Source: Cyclina sinensis
Lineage: Eukaryota; Mollusca; Bivalvia; Venerida; Veneridae
Direction: 5' to 3'
DNA length: 64,000 nt
Assembly: GCA_012932295.1 (NCBI GenBank)
Contig: JAAONU010000123.1
Location: 6,262,001-6,326,000, forward strand
Shown here in pieces: positions 32,293 through 42,956 of the stretch. How positions within the stretch are numbered: the stretch's first letter is position 1; each line of letters starts with the position of its first letter. Position numbers and translations under genes: made by a program. The notes under the pieces were generated by a model. That model searched no databases and had not been told where the DNA came from. It saw only the letters and a list, made by a program, of their open reading frames with translations.

Positions 32293-33800
32293 AATTTTTT
32301 CAAATACTTAAACATTTCATCACTGTATATTCATAATGTTAGCTTAACTTTTTCAATTTTGTTATTTGACTTTTTTTAATCTAAATTTTAATTAAGAGTT
32401 ATGTTAACCTTCTTGTTAGTTGTGTCAAGTGGCAAAGAAATAAGTATACGTCACTTCAATGACAGGTGCGCGCGACCAAGTGCCTGAAATATGGATTTTA
32501 ATTTGCTACAAAAACATCTGCAAGATTAAATACCTGCGGGATTTTGTAAAACTGTTTTAGTTAGATACGTATTTTCCTCTCAATGAATATTCAGAGGTCA
32601 ATAAATTGTGTCCATTGTCCTTTAAATGTTTAAAAAAAATACGGTAATCATTTTGAATTTATCATCCAAGACTTTGATATATAGCTCAAAAATACTGCAC
32701 ACTAACAATATAAGCGCTTGTCCTTCAGGCTGTAGTATAAACATATAACATGCAAACAGATTTCATTTCTCCGAAGAAAAACATTGCCAGCAACACGATA
32801 TGCCACTAAATTTCATTTGGCGCGAAAATGTTTACTTATTGAAATGTAAAAAAGTCACGTATTTTTTTCATATACTCATACAGAAAGTAAGTGTAAATAT
32901 ACGAAATAAACTGTTTACTATGTTTTATCGATGTATGAAATACATCAGGTTTATTCAAATTGGTTGAAGTCCCAATGTGCAGTTAATTTCTTAAAATGTT
33001 CATTATTCAGGCCCTCTTTCCCCATTGAAGTAATAACCATGTGCTTAGATTAGTTTAAACTTTATTTGAAACATTAATAAACACAAAATAAAAGGAAATT
33101 GAAGGAAAACTGAACGAAAAAAGAAGTATTATTAGCTTATATATTTACATGTTTTTTTCCATGTGCCCTAGACATGAAGGATATTGTCTGAGTATTATTA
33201 TTCAATACTGTGAAGCGTGAAGGATGCAACACAGAAAGACCTCCAACTCGGCCGATGATTTACTGTGCTTCAAATCTCTCTCAAGACGCCATAATCTCAG
33301 ATCAAACCGAGTGAGAAAAAAAACTTAAGAAAAATAAAAAAAACCTTTTCATACCTAGTACTCTTTCGCAGTTTGGTGGACCGGAACATGTCTGATTAAG
33401 CTGTCTTTACTCTAGAGAAAGCCTCAACCTCCTACTCGGGACAGCTTGAACCGGAAGCTAATGCTCTAATAACTGTGTATATCTAGGTCCACTTCAATTT
33501 CGTTCTAGACATATTTTTTAGGTACTATTCAAGTCGTTTCTGAGAAAACGTCATTCGAAGAAAACTTGAACGGACGGAGAGATGGTGGACAGTGAGGACA
33601 TTAACATACAATGCATAGATAAACAAAAAAAAAGTCAAATGAAATATAATATTTACAATTAACTTTATTGTTTATAAATTAAATACAAGTAAAATGAAAC
33701 TCAGAGAACCAAACAATTGTTCATGTCGACTTTTCGTTTCTTGACTGTCCTTGTGGGAGACTGTTACTGAAAAAGATAAAAATAACAATCTCAGAATAAG
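32293..33800. other. Non-coding flank right of the foldback-like element
   Basis: AT-rich, no gene seen. Collinear with copy 2 up to 33038, where the window's copy 2 ends. From 33039 on, the sequence has no counterpart in the window. Confidence 0.5.
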
Positions 33801-33804
33801 TGTA

Positions 33805-33850
33805 TTCATTCATTCATTCATTCATTCATTCTTTCATTCATTCATTCATT
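33805..33850. repeat. (CATT)n microsatellite
   Basis: About ten ATTC units with one CTTTC interruption, followed by CTCTTTTTC. Confidence 0.9.
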
Positions 33851-33884
33851 CTCTTTTTCATTTCACTTTATTTTAAAAACGACT

Positions 33885-34405
33885 ACAGCAGCAGCAACAA
33901 AACAACAACAACAACAGCAACAAAACAACAACAACAACAGCAACAACAACAACAACAGTAACAACAGCAACAAACAACAACAACAGCAACAACAACAACA
34001 GCAACAAAACAACAACAGCAACAACAACAACAAAACAACAACAACAGCAGCAGCAACAACAGCAGCAGCAACAAAACAACAACAACAACAGCAACAACAA
34101 CAGCAACAAAACAACAACAGCAACAACAACAGCAACAAAACAACAACAGCAACAAAACAACAACAACAGCAACAAAACAACAACAGCAACAACAACAGCA
34201 ACAAAACAACGACAACAAAACAACAACAGCAACAAAACAACAACAGCAACAAAACAACAACAACAGCAACAAAACAACAACAGCAACAAAACAACAACAG
34301 CAACAAAACAACAACAGCAACACAACAACAACAACAAAACAACAACAGCAACAAAACAACAACAACAGCAACAACAACAACAACAGCAGCAGCACCACCA
34401 CCACC
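33885..34405. repeat. ~520-bp CAA/CAG compound trinucleotide repeat
   Basis: Interrupted runs of CAA with CAG and occasional ACAAA phase shifts, ending in a short CACCAC run. A higher-order unit of roughly AACAACAACAGCAACAAA recurs across the array. Long minus-strand open frames of Cys/Val/Leu and plus-strand Gln/Asn frames are artefacts of the period; the phase-shifting ACAAAA insertions show it is not a maintained polyglutamine exon. It lies in the single-copy segment between the duplicated blocks. Confidence 0.9.
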
Positions 34406-35659
34406 AACAACGGTTGGTATTTGTTACGTTTCTGTTTGTGTTTTTTTCTTTGATAATAAAATTAGTTTTTAATCGTATTTCTGTTATCATTTCTTTTCTT
34501 AATTAAACATAAATTTGCTACAAAAATCCATGAAGTCATCATTATAGCCTTGCATTTATGTTTGCTATTGTTATCAATGTTGACCAGCTGCAGTCAAAAT
34601 CACTTTCAAAACTTAATAAGTCAATAAATGACACATTGTTTAGCAAATATATCTGAGGTATTAGACCCATAGCAAACTTTTACCATTTAATTTACCATAA
34701 TTAAAGCTTTTATAAAAGTTTAAAATTTATTTAAAAAAGAAATAAATTCTGTTTACATAAATCTTGTAAAACCAAAAACCGAAACAAAAGAAATCCAACA
34801 AACGAATGAAAAGATCTGACTTGAGTGGGGATTGAACCCACGCCCTTGAGTGAATAGGTTTCCTAGTCCAAATGTTTAGCTGTAGACGGTGGTTTGATGG
34901 TACTTTTGTTACTGGTTAAATAAACATAAAACGTAAAAAAATAGGAACGAAAAATGTTAACTGTGCACATGTGACGTCTATAACTACACTTATCAATGGA
35001 AATGAGTACTCTTCCGAGTGGAGGTAAAGCACCTTAATCTGTTTAGAATCTCTGGGGAGCCTGAGAACATTTTCCCTGAGCGAGTAGAATAAATATGCGG
35101 ATGTCAAATTCTTTTTATACAAAAACAAGAATAAAATGATGTTTCACATAGCTATATTCATTCATAAATCTATAAAAAAGAGTAAAAATCAAGACTTAAT
35201 TTGCACAACAAGAATTAAATGTGCAATGTTTTATCTCCGTTATATTACACCTGTATATAATATAAGAGAATACATAATGTCTGTTTGACATTATAAAAGA
35301 ATTTGCCATGTGACATTTTTTGGAGGCAAAAAGGCTTGGATAATGAATAATCTGTTTTGCACGTGTAGACCCGTGCACATCGCACCTGCTCACGCGCACA
35401 TTTGTACAGTACTGATAATTAACAGTCAGCGGTCAAAAAGTAATACGAAATTAAGAGATTCATTCGAATAATTCAGTTTTCAAAGACAGCCTTAATAAAT
35501 ACGAAATAAACTATGTTAAGCTAGAATCATTAGATTGCAAACGTATGTTCCTATTATAAAGTTATTCTTTCCATATTCAGTAGTTTTGCATTTAAGTATT
35601 TAGAAGTTTCAAAATAGAAAGATGATTACCTATAAATATTTAGGGACAACTTGGACAGC
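34406..35659. other. Non-coding 3' flank of the bHLH gene
   Basis: AT-rich. A tRNA-like remnant on the minus strand at about 34818-34870 shows a box B GGTTCAATCCC and a long variable-arm-like stretch, as in tRNA-Ser/Leu-derived SINEs; its 5' half is unconvincing. AATAAA-like signals on the minus strand appear downstream of the bHLH stop. No other gene is supported. Confidence 0.45.
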
Positions 35660-36547
35660 CTAGCAAGGTCCAATGACGATATCTGACAGCGTGCTGGAGG
35701 GTCTCGCCGATTCCTCGACCTCGTCCCTGTGGTCACTGTTAGCACTCAAGAAACTTATGTTCAATTCATTGTCATTCCTTAAACCAACAAGCGGAGATAT
35801 AATGGTCTCAGACTTGGCCCTGAACATCCTGGAACTGAGAGGCGTGACAGATGTAGCGAAACGTCGTGGTCGAGATAAGGTGTACTGTTTGGGTTTCACT
35901 GGCGTATCTGTCATCACGGGGTTTACAAGATCGACGTCGTGACCGGTGTTTGAACCTGAGACTCCCTGGTTGGAAGCTTCATTTTGCGGTTGTAGAGAAA
36001 AATCAAGTGGTCGGGGTTGGTACATTTGAGCTGGGGGATTTTGAACTGGTGTATGGTACATTGAGGGAACAGAGTCAGCACAGAGCGGTCCAAGGTATGG
36101 GTAGAAAGGAAGAACTGTGGTCTGCCCTTGGCTCATGTCAGCTCCAGCCTCCTGCGCCGATGCCGAGAAGCAAGGCTCGTGCATTGTCCTCATATAATCC
36201 ATTGCTTGCATGTACTGGGCTTGACGTCTCATGTTATCTTCGTGAATGAGCTGTGTCAGATTTTTAATGTACATCATAGCGCACCGTAAGGCTCGGATCT
36301 TTGACATACGGCGATGGTGCAGATGAAACTGTTCTGGCAAGCATTTTTTCAAGTCCTCTAAAGCAGCGTTTATTTTCTGCATTCTTATTCTTTCCTGTGA
36401 ATTTGCCGTAAGTCTACGCTGCTCGCTATCACTGTCCTCACATGCAAACTTTCTTTTTTTATTCTTGCGGCTAAACTCCATTTTACACTCCACAGTTTCC
36501 TTCTCATTGTTAAATTCCATTTTCAGATCCGACACACTTGATTCCAT
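35660..36547 (-). CDS. Single-exon bHLH transcription factor (Atonal/Neurogenin-like group A)
   Basis: A complete 295-codon frame. Residues 27-33 (RKNKKRK) look like a nuclear localisation signal. The bHLH domain spans about 44-102: basic region RRLTANSQERIRM with the E-box-contacting Glu53 and Arg54, helix 1 (KINAALEDLKKCLP), a loop with HLHHRR, and helix 2 (MSKIRALRCAMMYIKNLTQL). The RR-x-x-AN-x-x-ER-x-RM signature is closest to Atonal/Neurogenin proteins, but loop and helix 2 differ enough that I assign no orthologue. The C-terminal 190 residues are Pro/Gln/Ser-rich without known domain. Group A factors usually bind E-boxes as heterodimers and direct cell-type specification. Its duplicate is cut at the window's left edge. 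The upstream region holds a CACGTG E-box and a 22-bp palindrome. Confidence 0.88.
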   Translation of the reverse strand: MESSVSDLKMEFNNEKETVECKMEFSRKNKKRKFACEDSDSEQRRLTANSQERIRMQKINAALEDLKKCLPEQFHLHHRRMSKIRALRCAMMYIKNLTQLIHEDNMRRQAQYMQAMDYMRTMHEPCFSASAQEAGADMSQGQTTVLPFYPYLGPLCADSVPSMYHTPVQNPPAQMYQPRPLDFSLQPQNEASNQGVSGSNTGHDVDLVNPVMTDTPVKPKQYTLSRPRRFATSVTPLSSRMFRAKSETIISPLVGLRNDNELNISFLSANSDHRDEVEESARPSSTLSDIVIGPC

Positions 36548-36719
36548 GCCTTACTCAGAAGAACAGAATTTTAATACTGGTTTTCAAAATTGTATTTTAA
36601 ATAAAGACTACTGATAAGCCTTTTTGGCTGACCAAATCACGTGACAGTATTAAAAGACCAATAAAATTGCGATTTTCAGGTAAGTGTAAACCTAGGGGTC
36701 TTTAGGGAAGCCGAATAAT

Positions 36720-36741
36720 GATTCGCACCTTGGTGCGAATC
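36720..36741. repeat. 22-bp palindrome upstream of the bHLH start (copy 2)
   Basis: Identical in sequence and position to 354-375: arms GATTCGCACC and GGTGCGAATC around TT, about 173 bp upstream of the bHLH ATG. Confidence 0.8.
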
Positions 36742-38878
36742 GGCGTCACGGTGGGGCCTTAAGATCCTTCGAAAACAATCTCCATCATGTTTTATTTAGC
36801 CATTAGCTGACCATTCTAGCAATATATCATGTGACTCCATTCTTCAGAAACACTTTGAATCCCTTCATCTCAAAGATCATCAAAAATGATTACGTCAGTT
36901 TGAAAACTTTTAAAAGCGCCATCTTTTCTTGTGAAAAATGCAAATCGGTTTTTAATGGTCATTTTCCGGACAAAAAGAACGGACGCTGCCACTTTTATTG
37001 ATGGTCATTCGGGAGCAGAAGGAGAATGAATACGTTTATGTAAGGAGGATTTAATAGACTGAAACAAATTGGCCAGTCATTACAGAGCAAGAAATTAATT
37101 TTCTACACACATTAGCGAAGATTTAGTACAGTTTTCGATGTTAAATCTTTAGAATATTTTCCTCACAAGCCCTCCATTCTATTATCAATTTTTTTACAAC
37201 TTTATCTGAAAGGGATTTTTATATTTAATTCCATATAAGAAAAGTATAAGAAGGTATTTAATTCCTGCTAATGATTCTGGAGAACCTAAAGTCATATTTC
37301 TATTCCTAGTTTTCTTTTCCTTTTTACAGCATTCCGTACTGCATGCGTTTTATTTCACTTAACTCATGCAAAATAGTTCTAACGTCTCATTCGATGTAGA
37401 CTAAATATGTAGACTAAATAATATTTGTTATGATTTTGTCTACACTGTTTCTCTTCTGGATAGTCTCTTTAAAAAAGAGTTATGTTTCGAGTGTGATTGG
37501 ATAAAAAATAATAGCGGTGGAAGTGTCACAATGTTAAACTTATAATCTTAGTTCGCATTTTGTTGGAGCTTAAAGTAAGTCTCTGGCCAGTCGACGACAG
37601 TTTGCGTTTGTTTTCAATATATAAGAAAACATCAAATGATGATTGATACTTGTAACGGAAAGTGATTGAATGTAATTCTATGTAGAGTTTTCTTAAAACG
37701 TCAAGTCTCGCCAATGGACAAAACAGCTTCATAATAAAAAAATTATATCAAAACTGGTTTAGAGATCTAAGTTACGTTTTTCGTTGTGCGTTTGTTTTCA
37801 AGATGCTGAAGAAAGATTTACGACCGTCCACTAGTACTGTGGAAAAAAAGTTTGTCCCTTACCGCGGTAACTGACATTGAATGGTGTTTGTCAAGTTGAA
37901 AAGGGAAATAAGGAAATACGTTCTGCGAATTCTTGGTATCTGAATCATGAGCTCTTGGTCGAGTGTAAATGTTTTCTTAGAATAACATTGATATCATAAA
38001 GTCGTATTGATCCTGGTAGAAATCAGCGGCACTTAGAACCGAATAAAAGATTACAGCAACCATGATAATATAGAGGCAGTGAAACAAAATGAGATATAGA
38101 GAAGCAAATATCACAAAATTACTGCTCTTACTCCCGAAAGAAAATTCAAACATTGTACAATTGCACATCAGGGTTATAGTTACTTCCATCTGTATGAGAA
38201 AATAAATATATGAAAGTAATATGTAATAAAATTAGTTTTGAAAGTAGTTTTCAAAGAATATTTGTCTGTCCGTCTGTGCAGGGTCTTAACTGAGACCCAT
38301 TTAAGGCCGTGGTCTGTGTGGCAGTTTATGAAAAGTACAAAAAACGATATAGTGATTACAATAATTTGCTGGAAGACGACTTATGTTTAACAACTATTTA
38401 CAACGAAAATCGGAGGAAATGGTAGTGAAGGTTGTCGTCATCTGCATTTAAGTCATGTCTAATACAGAAGATCAGAACAGTAAACTTTGGGCTTGTTCGT
38501 CTGACGAAAGCCACTGATACATTGAGTCAGTTCAAATAACAAGTAACTAGGGCGCAAGTTTCGTTTTAAGAACTTTAGTCTTTTGGTTAAATCGAAACTA
38601 ATAACACAAACGCACATGTCTGTTAGCAGCATGAAACAACCAATTCGCTCAAAGCAGATTTCTCCATAAATATATACTATAGTTAAGTCTAATTTGCCTC
38701 TATAAAGTTAGATCGGACATAAAACTATTCGTTGTAAAGAAACTGAATTTTCAGAAATATAAATCGCCGTACGCTCCTTTATTAACAAGTTACATATTAA
38801 TTATGAATATTAGATAAGTTAAAACAAAAGCTGTCACAGGGCTGATTATCAACAAATGATGTCCACATTATCCTTTAA

Positions 38879-39085
38879 TTATCCGCCACTCATCAGCTCT
38901 AAATAGTTCACGTGCAGCAGTGACATCCCAGCATGCAACCGCTCAAAGATCAGATTAATCGGTAATAGCCGTATCTTTCCGATTAACACATAGGTGCGAG
39001 ATGTTGCGTTGATAAATAAACATTCGGTGGTCTCTAATGTGAAATTAATAGTTTCTTTGTTATGTTGTGATTTAATTCGTGGCAA
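38879..39085. promoter_or_regulatory. Conserved non-coding block, candidate cis-regulatory element (copy 2)
   Basis: Near-identical counterpart of 2510-2716; the single difference I see is silent in the 68-codon minus-strand frame. Carries the same CACGTG E-box and inverted GATTA-core pair. Confidence 0.35.
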
Positions 39086-39927
39086 AAGCCGAAAACGTGT
39101 GAATTTTTCAAACTGATTAAATGCAGACTGGTAGAAATTTCAAAAACTAACTTTGACCAGGAAACAAAAGTAATTAGTCAAATTATAGTACTAGTAGAAG
39201 CAGTAGTAATAACAATGAGGAGGATCATCATCATTATCATCGTTGTCATCATCATCATCATATACGTCATGAATGATGCGGATAATTAGCTTTTGTTGCC
39301 CATTACCCATTAAATCCATCTTTGCGGAAGAGCAGAATAACATTAAAGTATTGTCAGTGTAGCGTTTTGACGTTTATTTGACAAGAAGAGGTATTAATGT
39401 TCTTGAAAATATAAAAAGCGAAATTTATATTAAATTAAATTAATTTAATTTTGTGTATCTTTAGTTCACATAATGATAAAAGAACAACAATTATTAACTA
39501 AACATTTGCTCTTTTTAATAACGAAGCCTTAGGTTGCATGTAATAAGCTGCTAATATTTTCCCGGTCAAGATGCAAGAATCCTCTTTTCAACGTTAATCT
39601 TTGTTCAGGCCTTCTGTAATCAATCGAAACAATAATACTTTCCTAAATTTGAAAACATAAGATTTAGAATAATTCAACATTCTTTAAATTTGTTGAAATA
39701 GATAATTTTTTTTCATACTGGCTCATTCAAACGAGTTCTATAAACAGTTTTTGAGTATTTAGATTTTTCGAGTATTTAGAGTACGAATTTCAAGACTATC
39801 GTTATACAAATTCAGCGGAAAACCACTGCTTGTAAGAGCTTATTTAGGTTGAAAAAAGAAAACTTGTATTTTATTTTCATTTTTGATATTTTATATCGAA
39901 AGCGTTTTTACTTTAAGCATGGCCACT

Positions 39928-39950
39928 GAGAGAGAGAGAGAGAGAGAGAG
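39928..39950. repeat. (GA)n microsatellite (copy 2)
   Basis: Shorter allele of the repeat at 3570-3600. Confidence 0.9.
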
Positions 39951-40448
39951 CATAAAAGATGGAAAATGTTAGTCCCTAATGGTCACCTGATTTCTTTGTG
40001 ATAGTAAAGCGTAACTTTGTTGTAACCAAATCGAGCAGTATTTCTTTTTTAAATCAAAATGTTGGTCGCAATTGTTTTTATTTTCAAAGATATTACTAAC
40101 ACATTTCATTAATTTTATATCTCTTTTGAAAGATTTGTTTATGATATAGTTAAATTTGTAATTTAAAAATAGTTAAGACCCAAAGAAAAAAAACAAACAA
40201 AACAAAAAAACAACAACAGACAAACGGCATTTGAAATCAACACAACAACAACAACAACAACAAAACATAACAACACACACACACCCTGCATGATTTTACC
40301 TTGTTTTCTATTTTAATCAGTTGACTTAATATAAGGTCCAATGATCAATTTTTTCGAAATCTAGTCGACCTAGTTTGTTCACGTTTTAGTTTTACTTCCG
40401 CGTTCCTGAACTGAGGGGAATTGCAGGAGAAAAGAATACTTTTTTGAG

Positions 40449-41175
40449 GTAAGAATATTTGTATAAAAAACTTATGTTTTTTGAAATACATGTGTCTCTT
40501 AAAGAATCTCATCAGCTTTGTAATGTATAGATGAAATATTTCTTGAGTTTACGATATTGCACGGTTAGAGGGAGTTAACTATTTGGATGAATGCCAAATG
40601 GCTGGCGAAAATGTTTCCTACAGTGAATTTCCAAAATTTCTTTTAACTTCAGTAGCTTATATCACGGATTTAACGAAATTAAAAGGATATAAGGTCATCA
40701 AAGCATTTAAAACGTATTTTAACACGACACTTACGAAACGCCCCCAGTTATCTGAAGCGGGTATAATTGCACATTCTCGTTTAATGTTAATGTATGTCAG
40801 AGTCATAGAAACAGTAAATAAACGTTTTTATTAATTAGAGTAGTGAAGTGAACTAGTGCAAAGCTAGAGGTTGGGAAGGGAGGGAGTCGGGGATGTAGGT
40901 GTGAGTGACGAGAAGACACATTTTTAAATACCAATTTTTGTTGTATATTTCATTCCAAAATCGAAAGACCTTAAAGTTTATATTTATTTTATGAGGATGT
41001 CTGCTTAAAGATAATTCAAGTAATTGTACATAATCATTCTGGGGTATTAATTTTATGTGGGCGTTTCGTTAAGTTATTAAACTTAAAAAAAAACATACAT
41101 GTAAAACTAAAAATAACTGTTTTATATAAAATCGTGTTGCTTATGTTTAGTATGCTTTTTAATTTTTATCATTAG
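40449..41175 (+). other. Probable 5'UTR intron of the TRIM-like gene (copy 2)
   Basis: GAG|GTAAGA donor at 40448/40449 and TTTTTATCATTAG acceptor at 41175, with the ATG two bases later. It is 727 bp, the same length as in copy 1. The enclosed 83-codon open frame (40583-40834) differs from copy 1 at two residues near its start and is not needed to explain anything. Confidence 0.6.
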
Positions 41176-41177
41176 CA

Positions 41178-42956
41178 ATGGAGGTTTCTGGCAAAAGAAC
41201 GAAGGAAAAAAATTTCTCGGCGTCACGTGATTCTGCAGACGACTTCGAGCTGCATTGTCTCCCTTGTGAGAGATATGATATCCGGATACCAGCATTTGGT
41301 TATTGCAAGAACTGCAATGAACACCTCTGTGAAGCCTGCTACAAGAACCACAGAAAACCAGCATCATGTCGTAATCACGTATTGCTGAATAAAGATACTA
41401 TGCCACAGACACTAAGTGTACCAACTCTGCCAGATGATTTCGACACTTGTCCCGACCACGAAGACGAACTTAAATTCTATTGCAGGGATCATAGATCAAT
41501 TGTCTGTAATATTTGTGTGACAAGTGATCACAGGGTCTGCAAGATTGACTACATACCCAAAGTTTCCAAACATTTAGGAAAAAATAATGAGCTTCAAAGA
41601 ATGATGACAGAACTAAAGGCATTGGAAGATAAATGCAAATCTAAAGTCAAATCAGCGGAAAAAAGTATAAATAATGTGTCCAAAGCACATGCCAAAATCT
41701 TGGCAGATATCCAAACATTTCGCAAAGAAATAAATGTTCGTTTGGATGAAATGGAACGCAAAGTGAAGGAAGAAGCTAACAGTATAATGAATGCCGAGCA
41801 GAAAAGACTTGGGGACGTACTGAAAACCTGTGAGGATGTGAGAAAAAGGACTGAACATCTCGAGTCATCGCTAGACACGCTACTTCAGAGAAAACAATTT
41901 AACCGTCTTTTTACTGAAATGAAAAAAGCAAAGCCAAAATACGACGAATTAGTAGCTACTGAAAGTCAGCTTCAAACAGAAAACGATATACAATTTGTCG
42001 GGTTCGTAAAGAATCAGGCGATCCTTGACGTGCTTAAGGAGTCGGTCGAGATAGGAAAACTGGTGTCAACAGGTGCAACGAAAGGACGACGGTCTGTAGA
42101 TATGAATGTACCTTCACAGGATAAGATGGTTGTATTAGAGTATGTTGGAGATATCAATGTTGCATGTGCTTCAGATAAAAAAAAATGCGATATTACTGGA
42201 ATGGCAGTAATACCGCCGAACAAAATTGTTGTCTGTGACTTTGATAATTGCACAGTGAAGTGGTTCAATACACAAGAAAACAAACTAGAATCCAAAATTG
42301 AGTTAAGTTCATCTCCATTTGACGTTGCAGTAATTGCACAAAACAAACTTGCCGTTACAGCACCAGACGATAAGTACATCTTCATTCTTTCCTCTGTAGA
42401 CACTCGCATTGCCATTGATCGTCGACTTGATATCGGTGAAAAATGCTGGGGAATTGCCTACTGTCATAATAAACTGATCGTGTCTTGTAATTTTGATCCA
42501 GGAAAAGTTGTTATAATTGATTTAAGTGGCAAATTAATAAATACTTTTTCAGAAGATCTGTTCGATTTCTCTCAGTACGTTGCTGTTGATAGAGAAGAGA
42601 GATACATATACGTAAGTGACTTTGGTTACGACAAACGTGGTGTATACAAACTTGACTGGCAGGGTAGGGTTGTAGGCAGGTTTAGAGAAAAATGGGATCA
42701 ATATCAACGAGGATTACAGGAGTTAGATGATGGCACATTTCTTGTGTGCTTACATATGAACAACAACAACAATATTGTAAGAATGTCAAGCAGTGGTAAG
42801 ACATGCAAGGTTACCGGTCATAAGAAGTTCGGGGAATTTTATCCTAAAGCTATATGCTACTCAAAAGAAGAACGCACGTTGTATGTGTCTTATGCTGAGG
42901 AAAAATGTGCTCTAGCAGGATTTATCAAAATGTTCAAGGTAGCTTGGTCAACGTAA
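41178..42956 (+). CDS. TRIM-like B-box / coiled-coil / NHL-type beta-propeller protein
   Basis: A complete 592-codon frame in one exon; the start follows a splice acceptor by two bases. There is no RING. A B-box-1-like zinc region uses Cys27, Cys30, Cys43, Cys46, Cys51, Cys54 with His/Cys to about 67. A B-box 2 uses Cys91, His94, Cys102, His105, Cys110, Cys113, His118. A Lys/Glu-rich coiled coil spans about 135-280, and about 325-592 reads as NHL-like propeller blades (repeated IVVCDFDN, LAVTAP, YIYVSDFG, TLYVSYAE strands). Without a RING it is unlikely to be an E3 ligase itself; TRIM relatives act as adaptors, RNA binders or innate-immune factors. Such RING-less proteins are expanded in bivalves. 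Its duplicate at 4814 is frameshifted in an A run that here is nine A's long, so the intact frame depends on that run being read correctly. Confidence 0.88.
   Translation: MEVSGKRTKEKNFSASRDSADDFELHCLPCERYDIRIPAFGYCKNCNEHLCEACYKNHRKPASCRNHVLLNKDTMPQTLSVPTLPDDFDTCPDHEDELKFYCRDHRSIVCNICVTSDHRVCKIDYIPKVSKHLGKNNELQRMMTELKALEDKCKSKVKSAEKSINNVSKAHAKILADIQTFRKEINVRLDEMERKVKEEANSIMNAEQKRLGDVLKTCEDVRKRTEHLESSLDTLLQRKQFNRLFTEMKKAKPKYDELVATESQLQTENDIQFVGFVKNQAILDVLKESVEIGKLVSTGATKGRRSVDMNVPSQDKMVVLEYVGDINVACASDKKKCDITGMAVIPPNKIVVCDFDNCTVKWFNTQENKLESKIELSSSPFDVAVIAQNKLAVTAPDDKYIFILSSVDTRIAIDRRLDIGEKCWGIAYCHNKLIVSCNFDPGKVVIIDLSGKLINTFSEDLFDFSQYVAVDREERYIYVSDFGYDKRGVYKLDWQGRVVGRFREKWDQYQRGLQELDDGTFLVCLHMNNNNNIVRMSSSGKTCKVTGHKKFGEFYPKAICYSKEERTLYVSYAEEKCALAGFIKMFKVAWST

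Larger units (their letters stand above)
1..33038 (+). repeat. Tandem segmental duplication, copy 1
   Basis: This stretch repeats in the same orientation from 36367 to the window end. Blocks 1-8538 and 15039-33038 align collinearly with 36367-44941 and 46261-64000; 8539-15038 is present only here and contains two YR retrotransposon remnants. Gene content and order are the same as in copy 2: divergent bHLH and TRIM-like genes, PIF1/PHD relic, SINE, P-element-like relic, foldback-like element. The true left end lies beyond the window, because position 1 falls inside the bHLH coding exon. A collapsed or misjoined haplotype could give the same picture. Confidence 0.95.
36548..40400. other. Non-coding spacer between divergent bHLH and TRIM-like genes (copy 2)
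   Basis: Counterpart of 182-4030 with many substitutions and short indels. The CACGTG E-box is kept near 36648-36653, but the longer palindrome of copy 1 (GTCACGTGAC) is reduced here to ATCACGTGAC. Short open frames are not conserved except the one in the 38879-39085 block. Confidence 0.6.

Noticed and set aside
33863..34490. Long minus-strand open frames of Cys/Leu/Val residues
   Set aside because: They are translations of the CAA/CAG microsatellite in three phases; no start context, domain or non-repetitive part.
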